A stretch of 64,000 nt of DNA. Source: Zygnema cylindricum. Taxonomy: Eukaryota > Streptophyta > Zygnematophyceae > Zygnematales > Zygnemataceae. Position 1 is the stretch's first letter, and the number at the start of each line of letters is the position of its first letter. Location of the stretch: NCBI GenBank assembly GCA_037447655.1, contig JBBHKE010001558.1, forward strand, positions 278,025-342,024, read 5' to 3'. A model generated the notes under the pieces. That model had not been told where the DNA came from. It saw only the letters and a list, made by a program, of their open reading frames with translations, and did not search any database. Positions 58,153-64,000 of this stretch are shown one piece after another. A program made the translations under genes and the position numbers.

Positions 58153-61100
58153 ATGGCTTCTGAAACGACTTCTTCAGAAGAAGCCGGGAGTCCTGTCACG
58201 GATTCCTTGTCACAGGAGTTGGCAAAACAAAATGATTACCCTTTAGCATTGCTATATCGCTATGGATACGAGATTTTCCAGCGAGTTGAACAGGGGGAGC
58301 TCCCCGTGACAGAGCCAGAAGCAACAGTAGGTGAAAGATGTTTTTTTTTTTTTGTCTCTGGTTTGTTGATCAGGCACTAAGGATACTATTAGACACTATA
58401 AACCGCAAATTCATAGCTTAGAGTTTTACATGACAGCTATTTGATTTTACGACGGTTTTTTCCATGTATCATTGGTCTTTGCTCTTTTATGATGTTTCTT
58501 CTCACTTAATTTGTGCGTGTAACCTTTTCGCGACTGTCCTTCCATCATTGACAGTCATTTTTATCACTGGAAGATGTTGAGGATGACGTTAGTCATCGAT
58601 TCAAAAAGGACCATTACTTCTGGTTTTGTCTAGCTGACTTTATATTCTGATTTGGTTGCAATCTCCTTCCTAGACAAGAGGTAAAACAGTGATTTCTCAT
58701 GTCAAACACAAGCTACACTTGCTTTCTTGTACTTATGCTCAGGCTATTAAGCAAAAGGAGTTTTTAGAATTAAACATGATTTTTTTCCTTAAATTTAGTA
58801 TGTTGTTCGAGATTGTCACATTTTGGCTTTCCATAGTCCAGTCTGGTCACAGGATACAATTTTTACATGAGACACATGCCAAATTTACTGTGCCATGAAC
58901 TAAACATAGGTTATGTCACATTAGTATCCACGTATATTGTATTTTATTATGTCTTTCATAACGCCTGTGTAGGAGTTTTGTGTTAGACCCAATTTACCTT
59001 GATTTTATTTTTGCCAAAAAATTGTAATTGCTGAAACTCTCTTGGCAGAGAAATATCATGTGGTAGTATAATAAATGTTGTATGATTAGCATGGGTCACA
59101 CATATGAATGTCTATCTTTCCAGTGTGTTCTCTCTGGTTAAGATTTAATCCCTGTCAGATAATCTTATTAAGCTCTTTCAGGTTAGACGAATTCACTCAC
59201 AAAGGTAAAATCTGAGAATGCTCGTTAAGTGGCTAAAAAATGTGCCAATCATTAGCTTTACAGCTAGTCACTTCATTATCTAATTTTTTGAAGGTTATGC
59301 TTCTGTACTCAGGCTAATGTGTTGCCATGTTAATGAAGAAAGATGGCTATTGTAGAGTGTGCTCTTTATTGACATGAAAGTGGTTTGCAAATATTCACTT
59401 TGTTGATCGTGCGAAGAAGTTTTGGTTAATTTGTTTATTGCAGCAAGTCCCTCCTCCTTTGGAATAAGTCCTTTGGTCTTGTTGGGCTTGGGCTTTCAGG
59501 ATTCCCTGAGGGAAGGATGTGAGTGGCTCGATCGCTGCCTTGCTCGCATAGATCAGTTGGGGATTTTTTCGGCCAATGAGGAGCTGGAAGATGTGGCGAC
59601 AGCAGATCTCAAGTATCTTCTGGTGTGTACCTAAATGTTCCGGGATCTTTGAGGATACAGAAGCTGGAAGGAGGCAATATTTTTCTTCAGAATCGTTTCA
59701 TAAGACTTTCTTGGGCGTTCGGGGCTGTTCAATCTTAAATTCCATTGATGTTATTTTTCTATAATGTCCTCCTTTTGTTTGCTTTTTTTTCCTTTTTTCC
59801 GATTCCAAGACGTTGTTGGATCAAATCAGCGTCGTTGCACATTCTGAGTGTATTCAGGAAAAGATGCATGTGGGCGCTATTTGAAAGGTGGGGTAGGACA
59901 TAAGAAAACAATCATTAGGTACTAGTATTCACGTTTTTTTTGTTCTTGATAATCTTGACACCTGAAACTATTTTTGAATGTTTAGTATATTAAAGTTTCA
60001 GGTAATGTTGTATTCATGTGTTTGATACGACAGATCTGCGTGAAGCAGATTCTCTGATGTTCTCTTTTTCTTTTTCCAAATGTAGGTCAATTTTGCTTAA
60101 GTCTGGAGGTGCTCTCAAGTGTTTAATAGTAGATTGTTAAGCTTGCTCTTCAAAACTGAAGCATAAGTGACATGACAAATTTGTCTGCGTTGTTTATTTC
60201 ATTCTTTAATTCGTTTAATGGTCCGGGCCTTCTATTGCAGGTACCATGGATGTTGGCAGAACTCTTGCAGCGTCAAATGTCGGGGAATCGACTTCAGGCA
60301 CTGAGAGCTGCCCGCCTGCATTTGTCCGTAGGCTCTCTCTCAAATGTTTCCTTCTTGCTTTCTCTGACTGCTTATCTAGGCAAAATTTGAAGTCCTTACT
60401 ATAAAGGAAGGGAGGTTGTTGCCACACATTTTCATGCATATGACATCGGTTGTTGTGAAGGGAGGAAGGACCCATCTACAGATGCCATGCTCGTGTAATT
60501 TCGTTTTTTTTCAGATATGTATTTTGCAGGAGGGAGAGAGGGAGAGAAGAAGAGAGGGGAGAGGGAGATGGAGGGAAGAGGGAAGAGGGAGGGAGAGGGG
60601 GAGGGGGAAGGCGGGAGAGGGAGAGGGAGGGAGGTAGTGAGTCAGGTTGTAAACAACTCTTGGCATTCAGAAATTTTGTTGTGAAGGGTGTGGTAACCAG
60701 ATTCCTTGGCTCATTATTTGCAGGCATTCCTAGGACGCTGTGAGCAGCTTGGTCTTTTGCCAGAAGGGGAGAGAGCCGCTATGGTTAGGGAGGAACCAGC
60801 TGATGCTGCAACAAGGAGGGCAGAAAAGGTCAGTATCTGTCTAATTCAGGATAAGACGGGGGGGTTACACTGTGTATCACTATTAGCGTTACTGTTTTTT
60901 TTGGCCTTTAAAGCTGTCTTTTTCCTTCCACACTGGCTGGATTATCATTATGACGGTTGTGATGGGAAGATAAGATTTTTACCTTCCGATTGACTGTCTC
61001 CAAACAGAGATCGGACATGTGTGCACGGAGAAAAGTCGATTTGAATGGCGTAAAAAACATCAACAGTAATAGCGACACATGGTGAACTCCTGGCAGTTGT

Positions 61101-63711
61101 AAATGCCATGGGTGCTTGTAAAGACCCGATAGTCATACCAATTATGCAAAAAGACAGGGTCTGACAGTTTTTTTTTTTTCCCCTGAACACTTTTTTCAAA
61201 TGTTGCTAAATGCTGTGAAATGGAGTCATTGAACAACTTCACGTAGAATTCCGGTTTTTGAAGCAGGGTGATATTGTCTTTTTTCATAGATTGCACGTTT
61301 CAAACGACAAAAGGAAGCCAGGGCAAAGCTGGAAGAATTTAAACGGCAGAGAGAGGAGCAGACAAAACAAAGGTTGCGTCGAAGGACGGTAGATGGAGAG
61401 CTTGCCAATGGGTCTGTGGAGGACGGTGAAGAGGAAGTGGGGGGAGATTACGAGCAGGATGAAAGACAGGTGACGTTTTTGTTTCCCATGATTTTTTCTA
61501 AGCTATTCCTCAAATGTTTGTTCTATGATGTGATGGGTACAACAATCCACCCTTGGTTGTGTGAAAGCAAGTAGTGAAACATGTAAGCAATTAGCTTTGT
61601 GTTTTGCTTTTTATGCCTAGAACAGTAAATTTATAAACTATTTAGCTAGTGGTTGATGGATAATTATTTGAAGTCTTTTGGAAAATTTTGCATACAACAG
61701 GCTCATCAATAAAGTTGACTGTAAGTCTTATAATTTTTTTAAAGTTGATGACGGCTTGTGTTTTGGTTCGTGGCTACTCTTAAACCTAGAAATTTATGAG
61801 CTTCTCCTACATCCATGAGACTACATTGTCTTCCATTTCATGCGATTGTTTTTGTATTTGTTTTTGTTTTTGAGACTGTTTTTGGCCTGATTGCAGGCAC
61901 AACTTGTAGAAGTGGAGTTGGCCATTGGACAGGTGAGCGAGTTCTCACATTTTTGCTTTTCACGAGAAATAAAAAAAGAGTGCATCAGAATAAATTGATA
62001 GCGTTGTTTTACCTCCTTTTGCTCATGTCTTTTTCCACGTTGGTGTCGAAAGTCAGACATTTCGATGTATGACACATATTTGAGGCTGTAACCTCTTCCA
62101 AGCAGGATATTGTGGAGTGAAAACATTTTTTAACTGAGAGACGTTTTATGTGGATGTGAGAGGATAACAGGCAATGGACACTTTGGACGGATTGATGCGC
62201 GAGGAGACCATGATAGCAGCTGTAGAGGAGGCAAGGAAAACACAAGGGGTAAGATTTCATTCACCTATACCTTTACCTTTGTCTTACTTCGATAATGTCT
62301 TTCGAATTATGTGTTTGTGGTTAATAAATGTGCAGTAGTATACTATTCCTGCAACTTGTCTTTGTCTTTTCAGTGTAGCTTGGTGGACGAAACTTTGAAA
62401 AAGAAAATATGGACGAAAAGAAGATACCGTAACAGGCACCCTGTTCAAGTTGAAGCTTGTTCAGCATTTGCTGTTTTGCTTTCTGAATATTGAACTATGG
62501 TGACGAGACTTGAGGAGATTCGAACTTCCCGTGTAGGTGCAGTTTTGAAGCTTTATATTGGGTGGAAGGCAAATCGTCATCATATGGCAAACTGACCTCT
62601 ACTTTTCAAATTTCTGAACTTCGTCACAAGACAATGTTATAGGAATTCAACAAGATTTTACCCTATTTATTTAAAGTTCATCGGGGTCGCTGTTTCGCTA
62701 CAATTGTCAGTTTCCTGAGCGCAGTTAACTTTTCCTTTTTTTCCATTGTATTGCATTACCTCCAGTCTGTGTCATGTATTGACCTTGACAATTTCAGTTG
62801 TGAGTGGATGAGGTATATGTAGAAGACATGAGGAACGAAAAATGAAGTAGTTGTAAGGTAACTGGCATTAGGAATCCGACTATCCGAAGTTAAAAGTACA
62901 CCGTGAAGAGCAATTAGCGTTAATAACTCTATTTTGGTGCTCGGTTTTTCTTTGGCCCTTGGCCCTTGAACATAAAATAGCTTTAATAATACTAACTGTT
63001 TTTCTCTTATTTTTCAAAGTCGTCCATGTCGCTTTGATCGAAATTAGAGTTATTGACATCAAATAAACCTCACACTATATATTTCTTAACTCTAATAATG
63101 TTGCGTGGCTGTGCAACTGCTTGATGACGTTTTGAAATATTTTGTCTGACTCAACATGGGTGGAGAACAATTTTGTACAGGAAAACGGACCTCTTTCTAA
63201 GACTAGACTCGACCAACGGCACAGGCTAGCGGAGAATTTCCATAAAACGGCACAGAGAAACGCAGGAAACCGTGAAGTCCCAGTTAGAGCACCGATTAGT
63301 TGTGCTACATTTGCCCAGGATGTGATTGAAGGGAGGGCTGACCAAAATCAACCCCATACTCACCGTCTACCAACTGTCGGATTTGGTCCTGTCAGTCTCA
63401 TGGGAGGACCTCGATCACAAACACATAGGCAAAGGCTCCAGGCTCAGGTTTTCCAACCTAGTCATAGTTTACCAAGAATGAGTATTGAACAGGCGGGAGA
63501 TGTGGAAGTTGCGATGATGAATGCCGTGACTAAAAGGAATGAGGAGCTCGTTTTGGAGGCTACTGTAGCAAATGCGGCCAATGGGAGCTACGAAGGGGAT
63601 CAAGAAGAAGGAGAAGATGAGGCTTCTGAATACAAGGCTCGAGCATGGGATGATTGGAAGGACGAACATCCTCGAGGGCAGGGCAATAGCAAGCTTACAC
63701 CATGTGGATGA
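58153..63711 (+). CDS. TAP46: TAP46, regulatory subunit of PP2A-type phosphatases (TAP42/alpha4 family), about 437 aa
   Basis: Eight exons join in frame: 58153-58326, 59500-59622, 60241-60327, 60724-60828, 61290-61469, 61897-61932, 62171-62248 and 63181-63711 (1314 nt). TAP42/alpha4 proteins bind the catalytic subunits of PP2A, PP4 and PP6 and are targets of TOR kinase. Recognisable parts are the N-terminal helical repeats (ALLYRYGYEIFQRVEQG, RIDQLGIFSANEELEDVAT, LKYLLVPWMLAELLQR), the IARFKRQKEA helix, VFQPSHSLPRMSIEQAG and the conserved end ARAWDDWKDEHPRGQGNSKL with final TPCG. The exon-6/7 region is less conserved. Start: first ATG, with a good MASET-type N-terminus. Introns carry two MITEs and a GA tract; exons are untouched. 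Confidence 0.94.
60528..60640. repeat. Purine tract (GGGAGAGG)n in TAP46 intron 3
   Basis: About 110 bases of GGGAGAGGGAGA-type sequence lie on the coding strand, about 85 bp before the next exon. Confidence 0.9.
60868..61084. mobile_element. Short TA-type MITE in TAP46 intron 4 (about 217 bp)
   Basis: It begins CACTGTGTATCACTATTAGC after TA, and its right end is the complement of CACCATGTGTCGCTATTACT. The right flank is AA rather than TA. Confidence 0.65.
62899..63110. mobile_element. Short TA-type MITE in TAP46 intron 7 (about 212 bp)
   Basis: It begins CACCGTGAAGAGCAATTAGC after TA (62897-62898). The interior matches the short copy in cyclophilin intron 5 and others (TTAATAACTCTATTTTGG). 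The right end is eroded, so its border is approximate. It ends about 70 bp before the last exon. Confidence 0.6.
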
Positions 63712-64000
63712 TGAGGACATGCGCGGTTTTGATGTTGTATGATCATAGGGAATGGAATAATGTGAAGGCAAGACTCACTGGCATGGTTTTGGGCCGCGAT
63801 TTATGGGCAGGCTTGCTTCTCGTGTGTGTAACGAGTTGTTCTAATGGCTTTCCGGTGGTGGTGTTTGTGATGGTAATTTGCTCGTGATTTGGGTTGTTAA
63901 ATGGGAGAAATTGTACCTGGATGTCAAGCCATCTTATGCATTCAAGGGAGCCTTGGAAGTTTTCTGTCATGTGTGGTGAAAAGTATTCGCTGCCTGTGCA
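63712..64000 (+). other. 3' flank of TAP46
   Basis: The last bases of the window after the stop codon probably hold the 3' untranslated region. No clear AATAAA was seen; AATAAT occurs near 63747. Confidence 0.4.

Overview
This is eukaryotic nuclear DNA from the green lineage, most likely a streptophyte with a repeat-rich genome (a charophycean alga or early-diverging land plant; the species cannot be settled from the sequence). The reasons are a chloroplast-targeted RbcX1 Rubisco-assembly chaperone, plant-type TAP46, MAC5/RBM22 and SR-type cyclophilin genes, GT-AG spliceosomal introns, Ty1/copia and hAT transposons and many TIR MITEs. Five host genes were assembled by hand from exons whose splice sites and reading phases all agree. 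One intact-looking hAT transposase was assembled the same way.

Layout. 1-3763: transposon mosaic (two PIF/Harbinger-like elements and a hAT-like element carrying a nested MITE). 4335-11884 (+): J-domain protein with a very long disordered tail. 12090-14780: gene-free. 14782-18520 (-): RBCX1, including a 17-nt exon. 18521-20850: gene-free, with three G-boxes. 20851-26402: two MITEs, then a complete 4.4-kb hAT element with an 8-bp target duplication. 26403-36447: decayed retroelement territory, with an old plus-strand copia remnant, a 10-N assembly gap and a minus-strand copia element holding an internal inverted block. 37405-45841 (-): SR-type cyclophilin. 46978-51811 (+): RBM22/MAC5, divergent from the cyclophilin. 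52087-58009: tandem repeats, a second copy of the hAT-like element and a second, nested PIF/Harbinger-like element. 58153-63711 (+): TAP46, regulatory subunit of PP2A-type phosphatases.

How the parts relate. The divergent pair cyclophilin/RBM22 both belong to pre-mRNA splicing and share one 1.1-kb intergenic promoter region. RbcX1 acts in Rubisco assembly and TAP46 in TOR/PP2A signalling; the genes do not otherwise look like a functional cluster. The strongest non-genic signal is a group of TIR elements beginning CACCG(T/C)(G/C)AATCG, always or nearly always flanked by TA. They occur in both transposon clusters, in introns of the cyclophilin and TAP46 genes and in the shared promoter, and larger members share an internal block. 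Long purine/pyrimidine tracts, mostly CT- or GA-type with G-runs, sit in introns and directly after two stop codons. No clearly new multi-gene system was found.
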